From Pohlia nutans (taxonomy: Eukaryota > Streptophyta > Bryopsida > Bryales > Mniaceae): a DNA stretch of 64,000 bases. Below the pieces are notes generated by a model. That model saw nothing but the letters and a program-made list of their open reading frames with translations. It searched no databases and was not told the origin of the DNA. The position numbers and the translations under genes are program-made. The stretch spans positions 35,054,253 through 35,118,252 of the forward strand of contig CM040087.1 of NCBI GenBank assembly GCA_022496805.1, read 5' to 3'. Below are positions 54,020 to 63,951 of the stretch, piece by piece (positions within the stretch are counted from its first letter, which is position 1; each line of letters begins with the position of its first letter).

Positions 54020-54679
54020 GAAGTCGGTGATATGTCATGCCCACCAATGTCGTGGGTCTAATCTTTGGAATGGTGAAGGTTACAGGCTACCACTTGTCTT
54101 CGTTAAGAAACTCGGCAAAAAAACACCGTGTGGATGATGGCAGAATTATTGGTTTTTCAGAAAATGACCTCTATCAATTCGAGTCATGGAAAGCAGATCA
54201 TTTTTAAGTTTCAAGATCACAACCTGCAGCATTGCTGAGAGACATACTCACAATTTTGTATTCACGGTTTTTTTATAGCACTCATTGGCCTGAAGCACTT
54301 ATAATTTGAATGGTCTCTGTGTATGTTGATAGGAATTGGTCCGAATGGTTGTATTCTTGGGTTGATTCTGCATCTTCGGGGAAGGATGATTGAGGTTACG
54401 TCTGTGGAGCAGTTTCTTTTCTTTCAGAACCTTCACACTTGCTCTCTTTTCAACAACCTCGAATTGTCTCTTCTTCCACGTCCCTACTCTACAACAGTGT
54501 TACCAGCATGTTCCACTTTCCCATTCTCCATGAGGTCAGCCCTCTTCTGATTCCAGTTTTTTTCTTGGTTTTTATCTCCTGCTACGTGCAGGTGAGTTGA
54601 TTTCTACTGCTAAGTTAATGCAGAATGACATCCATGGTGTAGTGGTTCAAATTTTTACTTGTGTTCCATCTAGTACATT
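54020..54679 (+). other. HVA22-like 3' flank
   Basis: Sequence after the stop codon; open frames at 54020-54550 lack domains. A 3' end could lie anywhere here; no polyadenylation site is firm. Confidence 0.4.
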
Positions 54680-54734
54680 GTGGAAATCATGTCCTGTTCC
54701 AGCTATCTTGGCTGGAACAGGACATGATTTCTAC
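54680..54734. repeat. Perfect 21-bp hairpin with 7-base loop
   Basis: GAAATCATGTCCTGTTCCAG plus C (54683-54703) is an exact inverse complement of 54711-54731, with loop TATCTTG. Pairing extends by three more pairs (one G-U) outward. It lies about 660 bases beyond the HVA22-like stop. No other copy of the arm was noticed in the window. Confidence 0.9.
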
Positions 54735-55859
54735 CAGGTGTTTGTGCTATGGTAGGTCTAATACAATTATTCCTAGTATTTGGTTTTTAATGCTCATATG
54801 TTCGATTCTCTGGTTGCGTATAGGACTCATGTTGCAAACTACTTCCACGATTGAGGTCTTCGGGTTGGGTGGGCTTTCTGGATCTCAAATAATACCTCTT
54901 CCAACGCTCTTCCATCAGCCTTCCTACTGTATTTGAGTAGTTATTGTTTAGTTCTGTATGAAACTATCAATGTATTTTGTAATGTAGTGTATTAGGTTGA
55001 CCTTGGATGCCTGCTTCTGGTCACAGTTTTGTAAACAGGAATTCTGGTCTATAACTAACCTACAGCCTCAAGGCAATAAGTTTCAAGCAAATAGGATTTA
55101 GGGTGAGATGGTGCAGATTTGAAGTGTGATATAATTGTCGGGTACTTAGCTACACTATATACTACGATGTTTCTTGTATTGTATAGTTGCAATGGAATAA
55201 ATATCCCAGTCTGAAAAAAAAAAAGAGAAAAGATATGTGATACACATCTATTGCTGTAATCTTGAATGTTCGCCATCCTGTTGCACCACAGTTGTGGGTG
55301 GAACAATCAATTGATTAGTAGAGAATGGTGAATATGATAAACCTGTATAAAAGAAACACTCAACCCTCTGTTTTGCAACCGTATCGTCTTCGGGTTGTCA
55401 TGTGGATACGGTTGGTTGTCCAATTACCAACCATTGCCCCAAAACCAATCACCCTAATTTCTAGATTTTCAAAGGGAAGATGTACCTCATTTGTACATTA
55501 AAGCATGTGATTGGTATTGGGTTAGAGGTTACTTTTCACTTTGGAATTTTGTATAAAATTGACAAATGCAAATTACATGTTGCAAATTTTTGCAATCCTC
55601 ATCAAAGCCTATTTCGAATGCGGTCATATTTTTTTTTCAAATTTAGGACTGCCAAAAATAAGCCAGATTGCTTAAGTTGGTGGTTTTAGGACAATCAACC
55701 TTAAATGAGGTTGTCATGGGGATAAATGGGCTCTCATTTGTTCACAACTTGTACGTGCCTTAATGTAACAATTGTATTGTATATAACAAATTCTGATGAT
55801 ATACATGGAATGTGTCATCAGATAGGGTTAATTATTGTATATTTGGGGATGTCGCCAAC
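54735..55859. other. Intergenic, no gene recognised
   Basis: Short frames only. TTAAGTTGGTGGTTTTAGGA at 55671-55690 recalls the element end at 33264-33283. Confidence 0.4.
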
Positions 55860-56045
55860 TGAGGTGCCGGCGAGTATCCTAACCATCTAGACTACAACAG
55901 AGGGATGACGTGGCACACACCAAACTTATCCTGCTGAGGATAGTGTGGCAAACCCCATCAACAGTCAAGTGCTACGTCAGTCTTTTCCTCAATATAAAAT
56001 TCAATTTTCTGCGTGCCAGTCACTGCAACTCCGCTTGCAGCAAGA
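55860..56045 (-). pseudogene. Partial duplicate of the tRNA-Glu 5' half and its upstream flank
   Basis: GAGTATCCTAACCATCTAGA, then CTACAACAGAGG (55871-55902), is the 5' half of the tRNA-Glu at 57626-57698 with one change (CAACAG for CAACGG). It continues into the same upstream motifs in order: TGACGTGGC, TATAAA-like AATATAAA and TCTGCGTGCC. The T arm and 3' acceptor are missing. Confidence 0.75.
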
Positions 56046-56225
56046 AAATTCACTCTTTCATAACATTCAATAGCATGCAGTATCTCTGCTTTGGCTCTAG
56101 AGTAGATGGTGTGGACATCTAAGAGTACTTCATCAGTAGCTAAGTGGACAGATGGAGGCTCAAGGTGATAAGCAGAGTGCATGAATGAAAGGCAGTGGCA
56201 TGAAGGCTATTGAATGTTATGCCTT
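56046..56225 (-). repeat. Coding-like fragment shared with 22560-22700
   Basis: On the minus strand the segment reads HLEPPSVHLATDEVLLDVHT, then IYSRAKAEILHAIECYERVN. The first part recurs at 22600-22690 in opposite orientation. I do not recognise the protein. It adjoins the tRNA-Glu duplicate. Confidence 0.5.
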
Positions 56226-56686
56226 TGCACTCCAAGAAGGCTCAATGTTCGACCTTGAGTGAGGGTTACGGGAAATGAGGCCCTTTCACTGGGCTAATCC
56301 TGTTTGAAGATTGATTCAATTTTTAAAAATTGACTTTGGTGTGATCCACTGAATAGCTGTCTAGTGGATTATCATCGCACATAACCTATTCTATGGTTGT
56401 ACCATAAAACTCCCTACTCAAAATATTAATTTTTTTAAGAAGATGTGTATTATAAATCTCTAAATCTGAACTTCACAATTCAAAATTCAATTCTTTATAG
56501 ATTTTTTGTTATTTGCATTTCTCACACTAGAATGTGATTATTTAGGCAGAGAAGGATTAACTTGGATCGACATGATTCAAATTGGGTTGGAAAGTAGATC
56601 CAATTTCAATTTTTTATTTGAAATTATTTTTTATTTTTTTATAAAAATATATTTATAATTCCGGGCAGCGACCATCAAAAGGTCGT
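56226..56686. mobile_element. Partial TTAA-family (GGGCAGC type) copy, inverted, abutting the next
   Basis: About 56545-56686 carries GACATGATTCAAATTGGGTT, GGAAAGTAGATCC and GGGCAGCGACCATCAAAAGG, matching the internal and terminal parts of 20980-21525. It ends at the TTAA where 56687 starts. Its left end is not found; 56226-56540 holds nothing recognised. Confidence 0.55.
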
Positions 56687-57237
56687 TTAACCCCTAAGCT
56701 CCCGAGCGACCATTTTCTGGTCGCTGCCCGGAAAAAACGGGCTGCCCGGAACAAAAAAATAATTTTTTGAAAAAATAAAAAAATATTTTAAAATACTACA
56801 TCAAGTCTACTTTCCAACCCAATTTGAATTATGGCAATCCGAGTTAAACTCCACCCGGGAGAATTTTTCAAAGTAGATCACCTCAACATTGTCTTAGTGT
56901 TACAGAATTTTCTATTTGGGGAAAGTAATGATGATTCCTCCATCATTTCTCTTGCTTTTTTGAAGTTTACGATAGATAGCCCAACTTTAACCAATCGTAC
57001 TAAATTTTGAACTCTAAAATTGAAAATTATAATTTATACAAATTTTCGAAGGTTAATGCTTTTAAATTCATTAAAAAATTATCTAAAGATTATTTTGGAA
57101 GTTTGACCGTATGGATAATTTGTAAAGATGATACTCTACATTTTGTCTATTGAACCAACCTTCATCAAACATATGGAAGGCACATATTATAACACATATA
57201 TGTTTTGTCCAATACCCCTCGGGCTTTTAGGGGTTAA
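56687..57237. mobile_element. TTAA-flanked element (551 bp), relative of 20980-21525
   Basis: TTAACCCCTAAGCTCCCGAG at the left and CTCGGGCTTTTAGGGGTTAA at the right are inverted ends within TTAA. A second inner inverted pair GCGACCATTTTCTGGTCGC follows the left end. The interior CAATCCGAGTTAAACTCCAC and CCCAATTTGAATTATGGCAA match 20980-21525 in inverse orientation. Confidence 0.85.
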
Positions 57238-57537
57238 GGTAGGTGGCTCAAAACTTGCACAGCACCTTAAACCGCTCACTAGACCTATCCAAGCAAGAGG
57301 TTACATTATAGCTTCTAACCTCAAATTTTTATGTAATCATGGTGTACATTTTAAGGTGAGTGGTTTTAGGTACACCTATGAGTTCCCCTTCCAAAATTCA
57401 TAACTAATTCAATATTAATCCAAAATTAATCATTCCAATTGGTCCAATTTCCTAAATACTTTGCACATCTTCCAAGATTGATTCCCTTAACAACTCCCCA
57501 TTCTGAAATTTGAGCGGTTTCTGAGCCACCTACCTTA
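57235..57537. mobile_element. Inverted-repeat element with TAAGGTAGGTGGCTCA ends (303 bp)
   Basis: TAAGGTAGGTGGCTCAAAAC at the left and GTTTCTGAGCCACCTACCTTA (shown as GTTTCTGAGCC and ACCTACCTTA) at the right. It shares its first bases with the TTAA of the preceding element. Its ends resemble those of 32931-33294 (TAAGGTAGG...). Confidence 0.75.
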
Positions 57538-57625
57538 GTCACGTAGGGCTTAGTCACGTAGGGGCTAAGGTCATGGATACACACATCAGCTAATGAAAAA
57601 AAGTAGTCTTTTTTATCTCGGGAGC

Positions 57626-57698
57626 TTCCGTTGCCGGGACTCGAACCCGGGTCGCTCGGGTGAGAGCCGAGTATCCTAACCATCTAGACTACAACGGA
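57626..57698 (-). tRNA. tRNA-Glu (CTC)
   Basis: A 73-base minus-strand cloverleaf: acceptor TCCGTTG pairing with CAACGGA, D arm TCTAGATGGTTAGGATA, anticodon arm CTCGG-CTCTCAC-CCGAG with anticodon CTC (Glu, codon GAG), and T arm ACCCGGGTTCGAGTCCCGG-like with a consensus loop. CCA is not encoded, as expected for a nuclear gene. Both internal pol III boxes are intact. A degraded duplicate of its 5' half lies 1.8 kb away at 55871-55902. Confidence 0.95.
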
Positions 57699-58031
57699 GG
57701 TGCTGACGTGGCTTGCCCCGTCAGCCGCCAGATGATAATAGGAGATGTTCTTTAATATAAATCTCGTTATTCTGCATGCCGACACTTACAATCGCATCCG
57801 ACCAAAATTATTCAGAGTCAATCAAAATGGTCCATTACACTACATCAGCTAAGGAAAGAGTGTCAATCAATAAATCAGTATAATTGAATAAAAGAAAACC
57901 CCCATTTGACCCACTAGTAAAAGAAACAGGAGGTCCAATTTGGCCTTCTTGGTACTATAATAAGGGATGGTGGAGGCCCAATCCACCCACAGCGAGACCT
58001 GCACCACCACCAGATTCTAACTACTATTTAG
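57699..58031. other. Between tRNA-Glu and the RabGAP 3' end
   Basis: Upstream flank of the tRNA (TGACGTGGCTTGCCCCGTCA, TTTAATATAAATCTCG) and intergenic sequence with no gene recognised. Confidence 0.45.
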
Positions 58032-58391
58032 TTGATCACTATTGAACAGAAAAGGATTATTCAGAAACGTCGCCGTTGCTCCAACTATCCAATTAGGAGT
58101 TGCATTTTACTTCAAAGACGCCACTGGTTTCAGTGGTACCCTGTCCCTCAGGCCAGGGCCATTCTGGAAGTGCTATACAAAGTGCAGAGCTTGAGCGTCC
58201 CTTTGCCAGGGCAGTTCGCCATGAAAGAGATAGAACTCGAGAACTGGGTCTCTGCCACTCAAGCTTTTAATGGCTTGATATTCTCTGCGGATGAAATGAT
58301 GTCTACCATCACTCGTAATGTGATCACAGTTCTGGGCTTACTGCCTGACGTGCACACCATCATTAGGCGAAGCCTGTTGAGACCACACTAG
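58032..58391 (+). other. Unidentified open frame convergent with RabGAP
   Basis: An open frame of 119 codons whose first ATG is at 58221. Its C-terminal part reads EIELENWVSATQAFNGLIFS, then ADEMMSTITRNVITVLGLLP, and stops at 58391, 13 bases from the RabGAP stop on the other strand. A possible acceptor (CCTGTCCCTCAG) lies near 58152. The sequence looks protein-like, but I do not recognise it, and the same DNA would serve as RabGAP 3' UTR. It may be chance. Confidence 0.25.
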
Positions 58392-58404
58392 TTATTCTGA
58401 TACA

Positions 58405-61400
58405 CTACTTGTGAGGAGTCTTTTCTGGGCTGGCTTGAGGTTTCTTCATGCGCTCATACTCTAGACGGAGCTCCTCCAGCCTCTTGGAAACCTGACAAAA
58501 TAAATGTGGGTGAATAAAATGCAATTCGAATACCTGGGTGGATTCAAACAATCTGAGTAGACGGAACTGTCTAAATATGAAACTCTAGTATTACTCTCTG
58601 TCCTGAAATAACTGCCATGTGTTGAAAAAAAATCAACTTTTTTTACCAAAGTAGGTCTCAATGCTCAATAAATGGTCCATCTTTAATATTAGTATGTAGT
58701 TTTTGTGTCACTCTCATTGTCTACATCGTTTGAAGCATAAAACATAGGACAATTACGTTGGGGAAAAAAATGCCAAAAACTACGACAATTATTTCGTGAC
58801 AGTGGGAGTAATTACAATGGACACGACGGGAAAATTAACGAAGGAGGCAGGTAGGTAAATCAACCTTGATATTATAAGCTAATGGCAGGAGGATATCTGG
58901 CTGCAAAGCGTCTTCTGGAAAATTGCGAAGAGCGTGGACTAGTTTTTCAAAAGGTAGCTTGACCTGCCAATCAACACCAAGCTTAGATTGTAAGCACTAA
59001 TAAAGATCATGGCATAGAGCAGTGTAGTAAGGTGCCAGACAAAGATTTCATGCGCTTTATTGTACACAACAGAAGACAATTGTTCTCGGGAGCTGTTTTC
59101 GTTTTCTTAACCAAGAACTTGATCCACTTCAAAACCAAAACACCGACAGCAAGTATGAATAAAAATAAAATTACAAGGTGATGGTTTCAACAAATACAAA
59201 GCTTCATACTTACCAGATCGTCCTGGCAGTATCGGAGTAGAGCAAGCCCTAGTCTGAAAACAATTTTCACTCCCTGCCATCCAACTCACATTGAGTTCTC
59301 AATAAAACTGCAGAGAATAATGTTCGTGCGTAGTACTGTAGGGATATAGCTCCATGAGTGAAATTAATAACGTATTTCTCCTTACTAAAACCTCCCTTAT
59401 GTCCCAAGAATCTCTCATGTTGTGTACCTACCTCTAGATGAACTAAACAGCTCATTCTGCAAGAATCTAATCAACTGGACACATATGCTAAGCAGGAGAG
59501 GAAAAAGAGTGAGAGAGAACCTCGTGTAGGAACACATCCCATATTCGCAAGGCCAGCGAGAAGGGAAAGGAGTAAGAAAAGACGGTGATGAACCATTGAC
59601 TCGCATACATGCTGGGATTAATCATCTCTTTTTCAAAATGCGCTCCAACTTTTGGCACAAGCTCCTTAACCAACCTCTCAAATTGAAAGAGATATTGCTG
59701 AACCAACGGGAGACCAACCTATGAAAGAAGAAATAACACAACGTGAATACCTTTTTCGTCACGTGGAATATACGTCAGTATTTAATAGAATTTCCGGCTT
59801 TGAATCCTTGGGGAACAACAACAAGACATGTATAACATGATAACACCTATGATCGATAGTCTTACCAAGTAAAGACCTTCCATAGGTGCATGGACAGCAC
59901 CTTTCAGCAGGGCAACTAGTAGCCAAAAGGCATCTTCCTCACTCATGTAAAGTAAAAGCAAGCCTGCTAAGAACCCCATCCCCTGCATACAGATACAGCT
60001 ATAAGAACACTACTGAGACTGCAACATGTATTTGACTTTACATACATCGTCTAGAATGACTCTACTTATACACCAAAGCATCTACGCATGGAATCACTAA
60101 GCAAATTATCACCAAAAGTGCACGAGGTGTTAACAAGATTGCACAACTCAGTTTTATATTCATCCAACTCCGTACTACTACTACAGAGAAAGAGAGAGAA
60201 GGGTAGTCCACTCAAACTATCTGGGGGTCATTTTAACAAACTGATCGTGCATTTCAATGTTACTGAGGGGTTTGGCAGGTTTCTTTGAAATGGGACACTT
60301 CATAAAATAAGCACCCAAATAAAAGGATATCCTCAAGCTCCTGCAAGCGCAATTCAAGCTTGATGAGAAACAAGAAAAGAAAATATTAGAACTTTCAGTA
60401 CAGATACCTGCACGTAGCCCACATCCCGGTCATAAACTGAGTAAGCCTTGAGGACGTTGTACAGAGCCCGTTGGCCAGGCCCGTGTCTCTGCTGGAAAAA
60501 TACGTGAGATGGGAACGTTCGCGAGATGTCTCTTATTATGTCCAGTTCTGCTGCAGATGTTTCGTAAAGCACCAATTGCTGCAAATCCAAGAGACGATTG
60601 TGAGCAAGAATCTTGTCGTCAGCTCCACCTGCTTCCTCCAAACACTCTAGTGAACTTCAACATAAGAACGCAAATTACGTCCATCTGGTCCTCGTACATA
60701 AACTCCTAAGTGCCAAAATAGCCAGAGGTGGCCACTTCCATATCTTTAGGAGTCGAAATGGATCACTTAGGAGGCGTAACAAAATAGATAAAAGTTTTGA
60801 AAGTTAACTGTGCTTGACTATTAGCTTCCAAAGTGGAATTTCGAACTTTATCTAGGGCTGAAGTCAACAATGTGAACTGACATAAACAGTAAGAACAGGG
60901 CCAAATGGAGAACCTCATAAACTCCTTGATTCATTAGCAGTAGATCACGACTGCCTGAGATAAGTTGCCAGACAAGCCCGCGAAGACAGTCAGGAATGCC
61001 CTTGCGCACTCGCCGTTTCACCACCTGTGGTTTCCTGCGTACATAGTGCTTCCAGTCTGTGCCCCCAACTCCAATCATCTTGCGCCATTTCCGTAACCTC
61101 CGCTCCTCTCTGCGGATCATAAGGGCCAAGTTCCATGGGTGAAGTATCTCACCAAAAAAACAAGTTTTTAGGGATTTTGGGGGACCAAGTTCCACATATC
61201 AAGTGAGCTTTTGAGAAAAAATTGGTGCACAGCTTCATGATAGGGTTGAAACAAACCCAAGTTCCACTTTCCCCCTCCACTTGCCTACTTCCATGGGCAA
61301 CTTCTCAAACCCATGAAACTTGGCTTTAAGTTTGAGATCACATCTCACTTCAAAAGGGTTTGAAATCCTCCTCATGAAAGAAAGAAAAACACGAGTAATT

Positions 61401-61626
61401 GACTAACTGAGAATGAAGAAGTCAATATTTGCAGAAGTGGAACTGACCTTTCCCGCTCACTCTGAGGCCGGCCCTTGGTGGGAGCAGATGCAGGAGACGT
61501 AGGGGTGGACTTCACGAAACCATATCTGTCCACGGGACGTAGCGGCGGAACAGGACCTGGCTTGAATTCCAATTCATCGGCCTCCGCTTGCCGCCTTTCG
61601 CCATCCGTAGGACTATTGATCGTCAT
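58405..61626 (-). CDS. TBC-domain Rab GTPase-activating protein (Gyp1/PAM1-like), 8 exons
   Basis: RabGAP that stimulates GTP hydrolysis by Rab/Ypt proteins in vesicle traffic. Coding exons, high to low: 61626-61448, 61109-60914, 60578-60408, 59982-59866, 59718-59521, 59273-59214, 58963-58865, 58491-58405; phases agree, giving 368 aa. After a variable N-terminus (PVDRYGFVKS) comes RKWRKMIGVGGTDWKHYVRR, then the TBC domain: KGIPDCLRGLVWQLISGSRD (motif A; the catalytic Arg is within DCLRG), LDIIRDISRTFPSHVFF (IxxDxxRTFP, catalytic motif A/B region), NVLKAYSVYDRDVGYVQGMG (YCQG-type motif with the finger Gln), AFWLLVALLKG and INPSMYASQWFITVFSYSFP. This closely recalls Arabidopsis AT3G02460 and AT5G15930 (PAM1). 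A Stowaway relic sits in the last intron. Leader exons probably lie upstream. Confidence 0.92.
58592..58811. mobile_element. Stowaway-type MITE, diverged
   Basis: TACTCTCTGTCCTGAAATAA at the left and TTATTTCGTGACAGTGGGAGTA (shown as TTATTTCGTGAC and AGTGGGAGTA) at the right are mutated versions of the ends at 48942-49192, still bounded by TA. It lies in the last RabGAP intron. Confidence 0.75.
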
Positions 61627-62890
61627 CCCAGCTGCCTCCCATCAACCGGACGAGCTCAACATACTGCCATCGAATAGAATAGAGGGTTTGTGTAAAGAAT
61701 AGCAACTGATGGCTTTCCTGCACTAGAGATTAAACCCTAATGGATCAAGAACTCATGGTTTCAATATAACAAATTCATATTGTGAATTGAATAGTCATAG
61801 CATCAAAATCAGGAACTTTGCATGTGTTGGTAAATTTTTTTTAAATTTGAACAAAAGGAAGTCCACATACTACCTACTCAAAACTGCTAGGGGAAAAAAA
61901 AAAAAAACAAGATATGAGACTCAATATAGGCTTCTTAGGTTAACCATGCTCACAAACACGGTAGGAACGGACACCAAAGTTCCATTTGAGAACGTTTATA
62001 TTCGTACCTGACAGCACAAGGTTGGACTGGTCCTCGTTTGGGTAGTGCACAGTTTTGACGTTGGACCCTGCAGATCGCAGATCATAACGGTAAAAATCAT
62101 CTCATAAGGTGATGTATACATAATTGCTGAGTGAGGTCCAAAGAGGCCATGTGCACCAATTAATCTAGGTTGTAAGCGCATTGGTTGCTTCGAGTCTTCA
62201 TCACATGATCAATTCAACTAATTTCACATGGTCACAAAACCTTGATGTATTGCCCTAAATCAACCAATAGGACCAGCAGTTTTGAACCTCAAAATCAGAG
62301 TTCCAAAGAGCGCTGATGAAGCTCTTCCGCACTTGCATTGACTGCGTAATCCACCACCTTCTCCAGAAAACCAAAGCTGCAAGGACAGATTATCTTTCCA
62401 TCAATTCACAAGGTACCATTCTGCTCTGAGGCAGAGATTTCAGGCTCTACTTACAATCATTGATCACGAATTCAGATCATAGTTAAGCCAGTCAAGAATG
62501 CAACGTAGAACATGATTTTCCGGAGAAGAGAAACGGACCTCCACAGATCAAAAAGTTGAAGTAGACAATCAAAAAGTCAGTTAGTTGAAGCACACAATCC
62601 ATATGATTTTGGACTTGAACCAAGTGGGATTTTCGCACTTGCAAACATTGTGTGAAGTGACAACAGTTAGATGCTCGCAATGCTAAAATCGGAAGAAGCT
62701 GTGGGGTTGAATTGAGGGCCAGGCAAAACGAGGAAAAGCTGCAAGAATTCTAGAGGTTGTCGCTCCCCCGACTCGGAAAAAACCTCTAAGAAAACATTCT
62801 CACGCAAAGAAAAGCTTCTCGCGATGGCGTCAACGATGAAATGCAATAGCGTTATAGCCGCCGCTCCTGCGAGTTTCGCCATACCCTAAT
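61627..62890 (-). promoter_or_regulatory. RabGAP upstream region with possible leader exons
   Basis: Several acceptor-donor bounded, exon-like stretches occur on the minus strand: about 62060-62010 (after CTGCAG; SNVKTVHYPNEDQSNLVLS in one frame), about 62380-62290 (FGFLEKVVDYAVNASAEELH in one frame) and a 71-codon frame starting ATGGCGAAACTCGCAGG at 62882. They may be 5' UTR exons of RabGAP or a small overlapping gene. I could not join them in one frame with confidence. Confidence 0.35.
61730..61943 (-). mobile_element. TTAA-family MITE, degraded
   Basis: TTAAACCCTAATGGATCAAG and GGCTTCTTAGGTTAA mark mutated ends with TTAA. The interior is an inverted relative of 4570-4808 (GGAAGTCCACATACTACCTA, CTCAAAACTGCTAG). 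Upstream of RabGAP. Confidence 0.65.
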
Positions 62891-63054
62891 CCGCTTTGTG
62901 AGGAAGAGTAGAACGTGATACCCTTCATCCTTTGATACCCTCCAATACCCTCCTTCAAATTACTTGCAGTGTGAGTCTGCGAAACCAACTGAAGTCATAC
63001 CATAGTCTCTGTCCACAGGACAGAGTCAATAAATTTGAACACAAAGAGGACTCA

Positions 63055-63112
63055 CATAAAACAACTAAAAGAACATGAGCCCTAATTTGGGCCTCTTGGT
63101 CCTTTTAGGGTT
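63055..63112 (+). mobile_element. TTAA-family MITE remnant
   Basis: AACATGAGCCCTAATTTGGG, then CCTCTTGGTCCTTTTAGGGTT, is the terminal 50-60 bp of the 235-bp family, in the orientation opposite to 4570-4808. The rest of the copy is absent, replaced by the element that begins at 63113. Confidence 0.55.
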
Positions 63113-63791
63113 TAAGGGCTGCTTCACACTATGGTCGAAGTTCGATTTCCACCAATCAAGTTGCAAGAAACCATGGGTTTGACCTCTCGACTCTTCACAC
63201 TAGAGGCCAAAGTCCAACGGCCGTCGCTCTTTAAAATGCCTACGTGACAATACTTTTTGACCAAGGTGACGACCTCTTGAAAGGATGTTTGGGTCAAACG
63301 GGAATGAAAACCCAAACTATGATCGAGAGGCCGTCGATTTCTTTTCATAAAAAATGAAAACTATGTTTTATTGCCTAAGTTATTTTCAATAGATTTCTTT
63401 GAACTCTCAACAAAGTTCGGACTCTCAGAGCATGGCCACCCATGGCCTCAGAGGGTCTCTGACCTCAAGAAGTGGATGAAAAGTTTCAAGGGGCCTTTCA
63501 AAATGCTTCTTGACTCTGGATTCTAGCGTGTTAGAAATTGGGCCTTGAAATCACTATTGAGTTGACTATTCGATGATTATTCCTCTCATTCTACTTGTGA
63601 TTGGTCCATTCACTATTTGATGTGCACTTTTGATACGTGAAGGGCGTGCAAGGGTGGGGGAGTGTGAGTGCAAGGGCCCTTCACATGTAGATGAATAATT
63701 TGAGAGGGTTAGTCCTAGCGTGCATGGGTGGGAATGCTCTCAATCCCACAGCCTCTCGACTAAGACGGTCATTGTGTGAAGCGGCCCTAAG
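63113..63791. mobile_element. Inverted-repeat element with CTGCTTCACAC ends (about 680 bp)
   Basis: TAAGGGCTGCTTCACACTAT at the left and ATTGTGTGAAGCGGCCCTAA at the right are imperfect inverted ends. The style resembles the GTTCGCACTTGGCC ends at 12900-14165. Part of the interior (AGTAGAATG/CATTCTACTTGTGATTGG, CTATTTGATGTGCACTTTTG) is shared inverted with about 14940-15000. No transposase. Confidence 0.6.
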
Positions 63792-63951
63792 TTTTGTGGC
63801 AAACCTACTGCTACGGGAACACGATGGGAACGTTATTTGTGTAGTTAGTCCGTTGGGATGAATATTTGGATGTCATCCGTCCAGGTATGCAGATCATTCA
63901 TTCATCCAGAGCGTGTTGTCGTCCTCTTCAACGCTTCCAGCTTCAGAAGCG
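63792..63951 (+). promoter_or_regulatory. Upstream region of the gene starting at 63952
   Basis: Short leader region before the ATG. No firm promoter element. Confidence 0.3.

Noticed and set aside
53664..54137. 157-codon frame overlapping HVA22 exon 6
   Set aside because: Alternative frame of exon 6; the frame ending at 54019 joins exon 5 in phase and keeps the Pro-rich character.
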